Origin: Acanthosepion esculentum
Taxonomy: Eukaryota; Mollusca; Cephalopoda; Sepiida; Sepiidae
DNA: 64,000 nucleotides
Direction: 5' to 3'
NCBI GenBank assembly: GCA_964036315.1
Contig: OZ038517.1
Coordinates: forward strand, 58,062,157-58,126,156
A program made the translations under genes and the position numbers. The first letter of the stretch is position 1; each line of letters begins with the position of its first letter. Positions 25,701 to 38,500 of the stretch are shown one piece after another. A model generated the notes under the pieces. That model did not search any database. It was not told the origin of the DNA and saw only the letters and a list, made by a program, of their open reading frames with translations.

Positions 25701-28600
25701 GTTTGAAATCATTAGAAAACCAATAAAATTATTGAAAATCGATATTGTATCGATCAGAAAATATTGATTTTGACAATTTCCAACAGTTTACACAAAGTTT
25801 TATTGCAAATATTAAGTTTTACAAACTTTTGAAAAATATTGAAATTTCAATGCAAAAGCAAGCATTTCTAGCTTGTTTTTCAACGTTAAACACGCTAGTT
25901 TGAAAATTGAATGTGCTGTTTGAAATCATTAGAAAACCAATAAAATTATTGAAAATCGATATGGTATCGATCAGAAAATATTGATTTTGACAATTTCCAA
26001 CAGTTTACACAAAGTTTTATTGCAAATATTAAGTTTTACAAACTTTTGAAAAATATTGAAATTTCAATGCAAAAGCAAGCATTTCTAGCTTGTTTTTCAA
26101 CGTTAAACGCGCTAGTTTGAAAATTGAATGTGCTGTTTGAAATCATTAGAAAACCAATAAAATTATTGAAAATCGATATGGTATCGATCAGAAAATATTG
26201 ATTTTGACAATTTCCAACAGTTTACACAAAGTTTTATTGCAAATATTAAGTTTTACAAACTTTTGAAAAATATTGAAATTTCAATGCAAAAGCAAGCATT
26301 TCTAGCTTGTTTTTCAACGTTAAACACGCTAGTTTGAAAATTGAATGTGCTGTTTGAAATCATTAGAAAACCAATAAAATTATTGAAAATCGATATGGTA
26401 TCGATCAGAAAATATTGATTTTGACAATTTCCAACAGTTTACACAAAGTTTTATTGCAAATATTAAGTTTTACAAACTTTTGAAAAATATTGAAATTTCA
26501 ATGCAAAGCACGCATTTCTAGCTAGTTTTTCAACGTTAAACACGCTAGTTTGAAAATTGAATGTGCTGTTTGAAATCATTAGAAAACCAATAAAATTATT
26601 GAAAATCGATATGGTATCGATCAGAAAATATTGATTTTGACAATTTCCAACAGTTTACACAAAGTTTTATTGCAAATATTAAGTTTTACAAACTTTTGAA
26701 AAATATTGAAATTTCAATGCAAAAGCAAGCATTTCTAGCCTTTTTTTCAACGTTAAACACGTTAGTTTGAAAATTGAATGTGCTATTTGAAATCATTAGA
26801 AAACCAATAAAATTATTGAAAATCGATATGGTATCGATCAGAAAATATTGATTTTGACAATTTCCAACAGTTTACACAAAGTTTTATTGCAAATATTAAG
26901 TTTTACAAACTTTTGAAAAATATTGAAATTTCAATGCAAAAGCAAGCAATTCTAGCTAGTTTTTCAACGTTAAACACGCTAGTTTGAAAATTGAATGTGC
27001 TGTTTGAAATCATTAGAAATCCAATAAAATTATTTAAAATCGATATGGTATCGATCAGAAAATATTGATTTTGACAATTTCCAACAGTTTACACAAAGTT
27101 TTATTGCAAATATTAAGTTTTACAAACTTTTGAAAAATATTGAAATTTCAATGCAAAAGCAAGCAATTCTAGCTAGTTTTTCAACGTTAAACACGCTAGT
27201 TTGAAAATTGAATGTGCTGTTTGAAATCATTAGAAAACCAATAAAATTATTGAAAATCGATATGGTATCGATCAGAAAATATTGATTTTGACAATTTCCA
27301 ACAGTTTACACAAAGTTTTATTGCAAATATTAAGGTTTACAAACTTTTGAAAAATATTGAAATTTCAATGCAAAAGCAAGCATTTCTAGCTTGTTTTTCA
27401 ACGTTAAACACGCTAGTTTGAAAATTGAATGTGCTGTTTGAAATCATTAGAAAACCAATAAAATTATTGAAAATCGATATGGTATCGATCAGAAAATATT
27501 GATTTTGACAATTTCCAACAGTTTACACAAAGTTTTATTGCAAATATTAAGTTTTACAAACTTTTGAAAAATATTGAAATTTCAATGCAAAAGCAAGCAT
27601 TTCTAGCTTGTTTTTCAACGTTAAACACGCTAGTTTGAAAATTGAATCTGCTGTTTGAAATCATTAGAAAACCAATAAAATTATTGAAAATCGATATTGT
27701 ATCGATCAGAAAATATTGATTTTGACAATTTCCAACAGTTTACACAAAGTTTTATTGCAAATATTAAGTTTTACAAACTTTTGAAAAATATTGAAATTTC
27801 AATGCAAAAGCAAGCATTTCTAGCTTGTTTTTCAACGTTAAACACGCTAGTTTGAAAATTGAATGTGCTGTTTGAAATCATTAGAAAACCAATAAAATTA
27901 TTGAAAATCGATATGGTATCGATCAGAAAATATTGATTTTGACAATTTCCAACAGTTTACACAAAGTTTTATTGCAAATATTAAGTTTTACAAACTTTTG
28001 AAAAATATTGAAATTTCAATGCAAAAGCAAGCATTTCTAGCTTGTTTTTCAACGTTAAACGCGCTAGTTTGAAAATTGAATGTGCTGTTTGAAATCATTA
28101 GAAAACCAATAAAATTATTGAAAATCGATATGGTATCGATCAGAAAATATTGATTTTGACAATTTCCAACAGTTTACACAAAGTTTTATTGCAAATATTA
28201 AGTTTTACAAACTTTTGAAAAATATTGAAATTTCAATGCAAAAGCAAGCATTTCTAGCTTGTTTTTCAACGTTAAACACGCTAGTTTGAAAATTGAATGT
28301 GCTGTTTGAAATCATTAGAAAACCAATAAAATTATTGAAAATCGATATGGTATCGATCAGAAAATATTGATTTTGACAATTTCCAACAGTTTACACAAAG
28401 TTTTATTGCAAATATTAAGTTTTACAAACTTTTGAAAAATATTGAAATTTCAATGCAAAGCACGCATTTCTAGCTAGTTTTTCAACGTTAAACACGCTAG
28501 TTTGAAAATTGAATGTGCTGTTTGAAATCATTAGAAAACCAATAAAATTATTGAAAATCGATATGGTATCGATCAGAAAATATTGATTTTGACAATTTCC
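22744..28600. repeat. 15-mer HOR (3255 bp), its 9-mer derivative (1952 bp) and a partial third copy
   Basis: Copy 1 is 22744-25998 (monomers 107-121), copy 2 is 25999-27950 (122-130), and a partial copy 3 is 27951-28600 (131-133). Shared ordered marks: AAACGCGCTAG (22854, 26109, 28061), an E, a GCACGC monomer (GCAAAGCACGC in copies 2 and 3), and CACGTTAG with GTGCTATTTG (copies 1 and 2). These are followed by two A copies, AAGGTTTAC, then E, GAATCTGCTG with GATATTG (25696, 27648), and E. Copy 2 lacks the counterparts of monomers 114-118, with 113 and 119 fused in monomer 128. The offsets of 3255 and 1952 bp match the monomer counts and the single-base losses. Confidence 0.88.
27300..27516. 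repeat. Chimeric monomer 128, unequal-crossover junction
   Basis: The left part has the rare AAGG mark of monomer 113 (27335). The right part is class E (84T at 27383, then GCTTG), like monomer 119, and the next monomer repeats the GAATCTG/GATATTG marks of 120. The switch therefore lies within about 48 bases, 27335-27383, a segment that includes the 14-bp palindrome and the left arm of the 73-99 inverted repeat. One exchange at this point explains the 15-mer to 9-mer shortening. Confidence 0.8.
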
Positions 28601-30553
28601 AATAGTTTACACAAAGTTTTATTGCAAATATTAAGTTTTACAAACTTTTGAAAAATATTGAAATTTCAATGCAAAAGCAAGCATTTCTAGCTTGTTTTTC
28701 AACGTTAAACACGCTAGTTTGAAAATTGAATGTGCTGTTTGAAATCATTAGAAAACCAATAAAATTATTGAAAATCGATATGGTATCGATCAGAAAATAT
28801 TGATTTTGACAATTTCCAACAGTTTACACAAAGTTTTATTGCAAATACTAAGTTTTACAAACTTTTGAAAAATATTGAAATTTCAATGCAAAAGCAAGCA
28901 TTTCTAGCTTGTTTTTCAACGTTAAACACGCTAGTTTGAAAATTGAATGTGCTGTTTGAAATCATTAGAAAACCAATAAAATTATTGAAAATCGATATGG
29001 TATCGATCAGAAAATATTGATTTTGACAATTTCCAACAGTTTAAACAAAGTTTTATTGCAAATATTAAGTTTTACAAACTTTTGAAAAATATTGAAATTT
29101 CAATGCAAAAGCAAGCAATTCTAGCTAGTTTTTCAACGTTAAACACGCTAGTTTGAAAATTGAATGTGCTGTTTGAAATCATTAGAAAACCAAGAAAATT
29201 ATTGAAAATCGATATGGTATCGATCAGAAAATATTGATTTTGACAATTTCCAATAGTTTACACAAAGTTTTATTGCAAATATTAAGTTTTACAAACTTTT
29301 GAAAAATATTGAAATTTCAATGCAAACGCAAGCATTTCTAGCTTGTTTTTCAACGTTAAACACGCTAGTTTGAAAATTGAATGTGCTGTTTGAAATCATT
29401 AGAAAACCAATAAAATTATTGAAAATCGATATGGTATCGATCAGAAAATATTGATTTTGACAATTTCCAACAGTTTACACAAAGTTTTATTGCAAATATT
29501 AAGTTTTACAAACTTTTGAAAAATATTGAAATTTCAATGCAAAAGCAAGCATTTCTAGCTTGTTTTTCAACGTTAAACACGCTAGTTTGAAAATTGAATG
29601 TGCTGTTTGAAATCATTAGAAAACCAATAAAAATATTGAAAATCGATATGGTATCGATCAGAAAATATTGATTTTGACAATTTCCAACAGTTTACACAAA
29701 GTTTTATTGCAAATATTAAGTTTTACAAACTTTTGAAAAATATTGAAATTTCAATGCAAAAGCAAGCATTTCTAGCTTGTTTTTCAACGTTAAACACGCT
29801 AGTTTGAAAATTGAATGTGCTGTTTGAAATCATTAGAAAACCAATAAAATTATTGAAAATCGATATGGTATCGATCAGAAAATATTGATTTTGACAATTT
29901 CCAACAGTTTACACAAAGTTTTATTGCAAATATTAAGTTTTACAAACTTTTGAAAAATATTGAAATTTCAATGCAAAAGCAAGCAATTCTAGCTAGTTTT
30001 TCAACGTTAAACACGCTAGTTTGAAAATTGAATGTGCTGTTTGAAATCATTAGAAAACCAATAAAATTATTGAAAATCGATATGGTATCGATCAGAAAAT
30101 ATTGATTTTGACAATTTCCAACAGTTTACACAAAGTTTTATTGCAAATATTAAGTTTTACAAACTTTTGAAAAATATTGAAATTTCAATGCAAAAGCAAG
30201 CATTTCTAGCTTGTTTTTCAACGTTAAACACGCTAGTTTGAAAATTGAATGTGCTGTTTGAAATCATTAGAAAACCAATAAAATTATTGAAAATCGATAT
30301 GGTATCGATCAGAAAATATTGATTTTGACAATTTCCAACAGTTTACACAAAGTTTTATTGCAAATATTAAGTTTTACAAACTTTTGAAAAATATTGAAAT
30401 TTCAATGCAAAAGCAAGCATTTCTAGCTTGTTCTTCAACGTTAAACACGCTAGTTTGAAAATTGAATGTGCTGTTTGAAATCATTAGAAAACCAATAAAA
30501 TTATTGAAAATCGATATGGTATCGATCAGAAAATATTGATTTTGACAATTTCC

Positions 30554-31853
30554 AACAGTTTACACAAAGTTTTATTGCAAATATTAAGTTTTACAAACTT
30601 TTGAAAAATATTGAAATTTCAATGCAAACCAAGCATTTCTAGCTTGTTTTTCAACGTTAAACACGCTAGTTTGAAAATTGAATGTGCTGTTTGAAATCAT
30701 TAGAAAACCAATAAAATTATTGAAAATCGATATGGTATCGATCAGAAAATATTGATTTTGACAATTTCCAACAGTTTACACAAAGTTTTATTGCAAATAT
30801 TAAGTTTTACAAACTTTTGAAAAATATTGAAATTTCAATGCAAAAGCAAGCATTTCTAGCTTGTTTTTCAACGTTAAACACGCTAGTTTGAAAATTGAAT
30901 GTGCTGTTTGAAATCATTAGAAAACCAATAAAATTATTGAAAATCGATATGGTATCGATCAGAAAATATTGATTTTGACAATTTCCAACAGTTTACACAA
31001 AGTTTTATTGCAAATATTAAGTTTTACAAACTTTTGAAAAATATTGAAATTTCAATGCAAAAGCAAGCATTTCTAGCTTGTTTTTCAACGTTAAACACGC
31101 TAGTTTGAAAATTGAATGTGCTGTTTGAAATCATTAGAAAACCAATAAAATTATTGAAAATCGATATGGTATCGATCAGAAAATATTGATTTTGACAATT
31201 TCCAACAGTTTACACAAAGTTTTATTGCAAATATTAAGTTTTACAAACTTTTGAAAAATATTGAAATTTCAATGCAAACCAAGCATTTCTAGCTTGTTTT
31301 TCAACGTTAAACACGCTAGTTTGAAAATTGAATGTGCTGTTTGAAATCATTAGAAAACCAATAAAATTATTGAAAATCGATATGGTATCGATCAGAAAAT
31401 ATTGATTTTGACAATTTCCAACAGTTTACACAAAGTTTTATTGCAAATATTAAGTTTTACAAACTTTTGAAAAATATTGAAATTTCAATGCAAAAGCAAG
31501 CATTTCTAGCTTGTTTTTCAACGTTAAACACGCTAGTTTGAAAATTGAATGTGCTGTTTGAAATCATTAGAAAACCAATAAAATTATTGAAAATCGATAT
31601 GGTATCGATCAGAAAATATTGATTTTGACAATTTCCAACAGTTTACACAAAGTTTTATTGCAAATATTAAGTTTTACAAACTTTTGAAAAATATTGAAAT
31701 TTCAATGCAAAAGCAAGCATTTCTAGCTTGTTTTTCAACGTTAAACACGCTAGTTTGAAAATTGAATGTGCTGTTTGAAATCATTAGAAAACCAATAAAA
31801 TTATTGAAAATCGATATGGTATCGATCAGAAAATATTGATTTTGACAATTTCC
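30554..31853. repeat. Trimer HOR of 650 bp, two copies
   Basis: Monomers 143-145 (30554-31203) and 146-148 (31204-31853) each start with an E copy in which AAAAGCAAGC has become AAACCAAGC (one base shorter), followed by two ordinary E copies. The same CCAAGC mark occurs again at about 32797 and earlier near 10921, so it is a spreading private variant. Nearby, the AATAGTTTAC start (28601, 29252, 32071, 33372) marks another recurring E copy, in three of four cases right after a class A monomer. Confidence 0.82.
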
Positions 31854-34800
31854 AACAGTTTACACAAAGTTTTATTGCAAATATTAAGTTTTACAAAATT
31901 TTGAAAAATATTGAAATTTCAATGCAAAAGCAAGCAATTCTAGCTAGTTTTTCAACGTTAAACACGCTAGTTTGAAAATTGAATGTGCTGTTTGAAATCA
32001 TTAGAAAACCAATAAAATTATTGAAAATCGATATGGTATCGATCAGAAAATATTGATTTTGACAATTTCCAATAGTTTACACAAAGTTTTATTGCAAATA
32101 TTAAGTTTTACAAACTTTTGAAAAATATTGAAATTTCAATGCAAAAGCAAGCATTTCTAGCTTGTTTTTCAACGTTAAACACGCTAGTTTGAAAATTGAA
32201 TGTGCTGTTTGAAATCATTAGAAAACCAATAAAATTATTGAAAATCGATATGGTATCGATCAGAAAATATTGATTTTGACAATTTCCAACAGTTTACACA
32301 AAGTTTTATTGCAAATATTAAGTTTTACAAACTTTTGAAAAATATTGAAATTTCAATGCAAAAGCAAGCATTTCTAGCTTGTTTTTCAACGTTAAACACG
32401 CTAGTTTGAAAATTGAATGTGCTGTTTGAAATCATTAGAAAACCAATAAAATTATTGAAAATCGATATGGTATCGATCAGAAAATATTGATTTTGACAAT
32501 TTCCAACAGTTTACACAAAGTTTTATTGCAAATATTAAGTTTTACAAACTTTTGAAAAATATTGAAATTTCAATGCAAAAGCAAGCATTTCTAGCTTGTT
32601 TTTCAACGTTAAACACGCTAGTTTGAAAATTGAATGTGCTGTTTGAAATCATCAGAAAACCAATAAAATTATTGAAAATCGATATGGTATCGATCAGAAA
32701 ATATTGATTTTGACAATTTCCAACAGTTTACACAAAGTTTTATTGCAAATATTAAGTTTTACAAACTTTTGGAAAATATTGAAATTTCAATGCAAACCAA
32801 GCATTTCTACCTTGTTTTTCAACGTTAAACACGCTAGTTTGAAAATTGAATGTGCTGTTTGAAATCATTAGAAAACCAATAAAATTATTGAAAATCGATA
32901 TGGTATCGATCAGAAAATATTGATTTTGACAATTTCCAACAGTTTACACAAAGTTTTATTGCAAATATTAAGTTTTACAAACTTTTGAAAAATATTGAAA
33001 TTTCAATGCAAAAGCAAGCATTTCTAGCTTGTTTTTCAACGTTAAACACGCTAGTTTGTAAATTGAATGTGCTGTTTGAAATCATTAGAAAACCAATAAA
33101 ATTATTGAAAATCGATATGGTATCGATCAGAAAATATTGATTTTGACAATTTCCAACAGTTTACATAAAGTTTTATTGCAAATATTAAGTTTTACAAACT
33201 TTTGAAAAATATTGAAATTTCAATGCAAAAGCAAGCAATTCTAGCTAGTTTTTCAACGTTAAACACGCTAGTTTGAAAATTGAATGTGCTGTTTGAAATC
33301 ATTAGAAAACCAATAAAATTATTGAAAATCGATATGGTATCGATCAGAAAATATTGATTTTGACAATTTCCAATAGTTTACACAAAGTTTTATTGCAAAT
33401 ATTAAGTTTTACAAACTTTTGAAAAATATTGAAATTTCAATGCAAAAGCAAGCATTTCTAGCTTGTTTTTCAACGTTAAACACGCTAGTTTGAAAATTGA
33501 ATGTGCTGTTTGAAATCATTAGAAAACCAATAAAATTATTGAAAATCGATATGGTATCGATCAGAAAATATTGATTTTGACAATTTCCAACAGTTTACAC
33601 AAAGTTTTATTGCAAATATTAAGTTTTACAAACTTTTGAAAAATATTGAAATTTCAATGCAAAAGCAAGCAATTCTAGCTAGTTTTTCAACGTTAAACAC
33701 GCTAGTTTGAAAATTGAATGTGCTGTTTGAAATCATTAGAAAACCAATAAAATTATTGAAAATCGATATGGTATGGATCAGAAAATATTGATTTTGACAA
33801 TTTCCAACAGTTTACACAAAGTTTTATTGCAAATATTAAGTTTTACAAACTTTCGAAAAATATTGAAATTTCAATGCAAAAGCAAGCATTTCTAGCTTGT
33901 TTTTCAACGTTAAACACGCTAGTTTGAAAATTGAATGTGCTGTTTGAAATCATTAGAAAACCAATAAAATTATTGAAAATCGATATGGTATCGATCAGAA
34001 AATATTGATTTTGACAATTTCCAACAGTTTACACAAAGTTTTATTGCAAATATTAAGTTTTACAAACTTTTGAAAAATATTGAAATTTCAATGCAAAAGC
34101 AAGCATTTCTAGCTAGTTTTTCAACGTTAAACACGCTAGTTTGAAAATTGAATGTGCTGTTTGAAATCACTAGAAAACCAATAAAATTATTGAAAATCGA
34201 TATGGTATCGATCAGAAAATATTGATTTTGACAATTTCCAACAGTTTACACAAAGTTTTATTGCAAATATTAAGTTTTACAAACTTTTGAAAAATATTGA
34301 AATTTCAATGCAAAAGCAAGCATTTCTAGCTAGTTTTTCAACGTTAAACACGCTAGTTTGAAAATTGAATGTGCTGTTTGAAATCATTAGAAAACCAATA
34401 AAATTATTGAAAATCGATATGGTATCGATCAGAAAATATTGATTTTGACAATTTCCAACAGTTTACACAAAGTTTTATTGCAAATATTAAGTTTTACAAA
34501 CTTTTGAAAAATATTGAAATTTCAATGCAAAAGCAAGCATTTCTAGCTAGTTATTCAACGTTAAACACGCTAGTTTGAAAATTGAATGTGCTGTTTGAAA
34601 TCATTAGAAAACCAATAAAATTATTGAAAATCGATATGGTATCGATCAGAAAATATTGATTTTGATAATTTCCAACAGTTTACACAAAGTTTTATTGCAA
34701 ATATTAAGTTTTACAAACTTTTGAAAAATATTGAAATTTCAATGCAAAAGCAAGCATTTCTAGCTAGTTTTTCAACGTTAAACACGCTAGTTTGAAAATT

Positions 34801-35541
34801 GAATGTGCTGTTTGAAATCATTAGAAAACCAATAAAATTATTGAAAATCGATATGGTATCGATCAGAAAATATTGATTTTGACAATTTCCAACAGTTTAC
34901 ACAAAGTTTTATTGCAAATATTAAGTTTTACAAACTTTTGAAAAATATTGAAATTTCAATGCAAAAGCAAGCATTTCTAGCTAGTTATTCAACGTTAAAC
35001 ACGCTAGTTTGAAAATTGAATGTGCTGTTTGAAATCATTAGAAAACCAATAAAATTATTGAAAATCGATATGGTATCGATCAGAAAATATTGATTTTGAC
35101 AATTTCCAACAGTTTACACAAAGTTTTATTGCAAATATTAAGTTTTACAAACTTTTGAAAAATATTGAAATTTCAATGCAAAAGCATGCATTTCTAGCTA
35201 GTTTTTCAACGTTAAACACGCTAGTTTGAAAATTGAATGTGCTGTTTGAAATCATTAGAAAACCAATAAAATTATTGAAAATCGATATGGTATCGATCAG
35301 AAAATATTGATTTTGACAATTTCCAACAGTTTACACAAAGTTTTATTGCAAATATTAAGTTTTACAAACTTTTGAAAAATATTGAAATTTCAATGCAAAA
35401 GCCAGCATTTCTAGCTAGTTTTTCAACGTTAAACACGCTAGTTTGAAAATTGAATGTGCTGTTTGAAATCATTAGAAAACCAATAAAATGATTGAAAATC
35501 GATATGGTATCGATCAGAAAATATTGATTTTGACAATTTCC

Positions 35542-38500
35542 AACAGTTTACACAAAGTTTTATTGCAAATATTAAGTTTTACAAACTTTTGAAAAATATT
35601 GAAATTTCAATGCAAAAGCAAGCATTTCTAGCTAGTTATTCAACGTTAAACACGCTAGTTTGAAAATTGAATGTGCTGTTTGAAATCATTAGAAAACCAA
35701 TAAAATTATTGAAAATCGATATGGTATCGATCAGAAAATATTGATTTTGATAATTTCCAACAGTTTACACAAAGTTTTATTGCAAATATTAAGTTTTACA
35801 AACTTTTGAAAAATATTGAAATTTCAATGCAAAAGCAAGCATTTCTAGCTAGTTTTTCAACGTTAAACACGCTAGTTTGAAAATTGAATGTGCCGTTTGA
35901 AATCATTAGAAAACCAATAAAATTATTGAAAATCGATATGGTATCGATCAGAAAATATTGATTTTGACAATTTCCAACAGTTTACACAAAGTTTTATTGC
36001 AAATATTAAGTTTTACAAACTTTTGAAAAATATTGAAATTTCAATGCAAAAGCAAGCAATTCTAGCTAGTTTTTCAACGTTAAACACGCTAGTTTGAAAA
36101 TTGAATGTGCTGTTTGAAATCATTAGAAAACCAATAAAATTATTGAAAATCGATATGGTATGGATCAGAAAATATTGATTTTGACAATTTCCAACAGTTT
36201 ACACAAAGTTTTATTGCAAATATTAAGTTTTACAAACTTTCGAAAAATATTGAAATTTCAATGCAAAAGCAAGCATTTCTAGCTTGTTTTTCAACGTTAA
36301 ACACGCTAGTTTGAAAATTGAATGTGCTGTTTCAAATCATTATAAAACCAATAAAATTATTGAAAATCGATATGGTATCGATCAGAAAATATTGATTTTG
36401 ACAATTTCCAACAGTTTACACAAAGTTTTATTGCAAATATTAAGTTTTACAAACTTTTGAAAAATATTGAAATTTCAATGCAAAAGCAAGCATTTCTAGC
36501 TAGTTATTCAACGTTAAACACGCTAGTTTGAAAATTGAATGTGCTGTTTGAAATCATTAGAAAACCAATAAAATTATTGAAAATCGATATGGTATCGATC
36601 AGAAAATATTGATTTTGACAATTTCCAACAGTTTACACAAAGTTTTATTGCAAATATTAAGTTTTACAAATTTTGAAAAATATTGAAATTTCAATGCAAA
36701 AGCATGCTTTTCTAGCTTGTTTTTCAACGTTAAACACGCTAGTTTGAAAATTGAATGTGCTGTTTGAAATCATTAGAAAACCAATAAAATTATTGAAAAT
36801 CGATATGGTATCGATCAGAAAATATTGATTTTGACAATTTCCAACAGTTTACACAAAGTTTTATTGCAAATATTAAGTTTTACAAATTTTAAAAAATATT
36901 GAAATTTCAATGCAAAAGCAAGCATTTCTAGCTTGTTTTTCAACGTTAAACACGCTAGTTTGAAAATTGAATGTGCTGTTTGAAATCATTAGAAAACCAA
37001 TAAAATTATTGAAAATCGATATGGTATCGATCAGAAAATATTGATTTTGACAATTTCCAACAGTTTACACAAAGTTTTATTGCAAATATTAAGTTTTACA
37101 AACTTTTGAAAAATATTGAAATTTCAATGCAAAAGCAAGCATTTCTAGCTAGTTTTTCAACGTTAAACACGCTAGTTTGAAAATTGAATGTGCTGTTTGA
37201 AATCATTAGAAAACCAATAAAATTATTGAAAATCGATATGGTATCGATCAGAAAATATTGATTTTGACAATTTCCAACAGTTTACACAAAGTTTTATTGC
37301 AAATATTAAGTTTTACAAACTTTTGAAAAATATTGAAATTTCAATGCAAAAGCAAGCAATTCTAGCTAGTTTTTCAACGTTAAACACGCTAGTTTGAAAA
37401 TTGAATGTGCTGTTTGAAATCATTAGAAAACCAATAAAATTATTGAAAATCGATATGGTATCGATCAGAAAATATTGATTTTGACAATTTCCAACAGTTT
37501 ACACAAAGTTTTATTGCAAATATTAAGTTTTACAAACTTTTGAAAAATATTGAAATTTCAATGCAAAAGCAAGCATTTCTAGCTAGTTATTCAACGTTAA
37601 ACACGCTAGTTTGAAAATTGAATGTGCTGTTTGAAATCATTAGAAAACCAATAAAATTATTGAAAATCGATATGGTATCGATCAGAAAATATTGATTTTG
37701 ACAATTTCCAACAGTTTACACAAAGTTTTATTGCAAATATTAAGTTTTACAAACTTTTGAAAAATATTGAAATTTCAATGCAAAAGCAAGCAATTCTAGC
37801 TAGTTTTTCAACGTTAAACACGCTAGTTTGAAAATTGAATGTGCTGTTTGAAATCATTAGAAAACCAATAAAATTATTGAAAATCGATATGGTATCGATC
37901 AGAAAATATTGATTTTGACAATTTCCAACAGTTTACACAAAGTTTTATTGCAAATATTAAGTTTTACAAACTTTTGAAAAATATTGAAATTTCAATGCAA
38001 AAGCAAGCATTTCTAGCTAGTTATTCAACGTTAAAAACGCTAGTTTGAAAATTGAATGTGCTGTTTGAAATCATTAGAAAACCAATAAAATTATTGAAAA
38101 TCGATATGGTATCGATCAGAAAATATTGATTTTGACAATTTCCAACAGTTTACACAAAGTTTTATTGCAAATATTAAGTTTTACAAACTTTTGAAAAATA
38201 TTGAAATTTCAATGCAAAAGCAAGCATTTCTAGCTAGTTATTCAACGTTAAACACGCTAGTTTGAAAATTGAATGTGCTGTTTGAAATCATTAGAAAACC
38301 AATAAAATTATTGAAAATCGATATGGTATCGATCAGAAAATATTGATTTTGATAATTTCCAACAGTTTACACAAAGTTTTATTGCAAATATTAAGTTTTA
38401 CAAACTTTTGAAAAATATTGAAATTTCAATGCAAAAGCAAGCATTTCTAGCTAGTTTTTCAACGTTAAACACGCTAGTTTGAAAATTGAATGTGCCGTTT

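Larger units (their letters stand above)
7159..33588. repeat. Domain 2: monomers 34-156, E/A/D type
   Basis: This 26.4 kb stretch is dominated by class E (CTAGCTTG with T at 49), with A and D copies. Class C (GTTATTC) and class B (CTTTCG plus AATGTAAAAG) are missing; CTTTCG occurs once, at about 14107. Private variants are more numerous between about 7.2 and 17.5 kb than elsewhere, suggesting an older or less homogenised part. From 17750 onward, conspicuous HORs appear. The right boundary is monomer 157 at 33589, where A' followed by CTTTCG returns. Confidence 0.85.
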
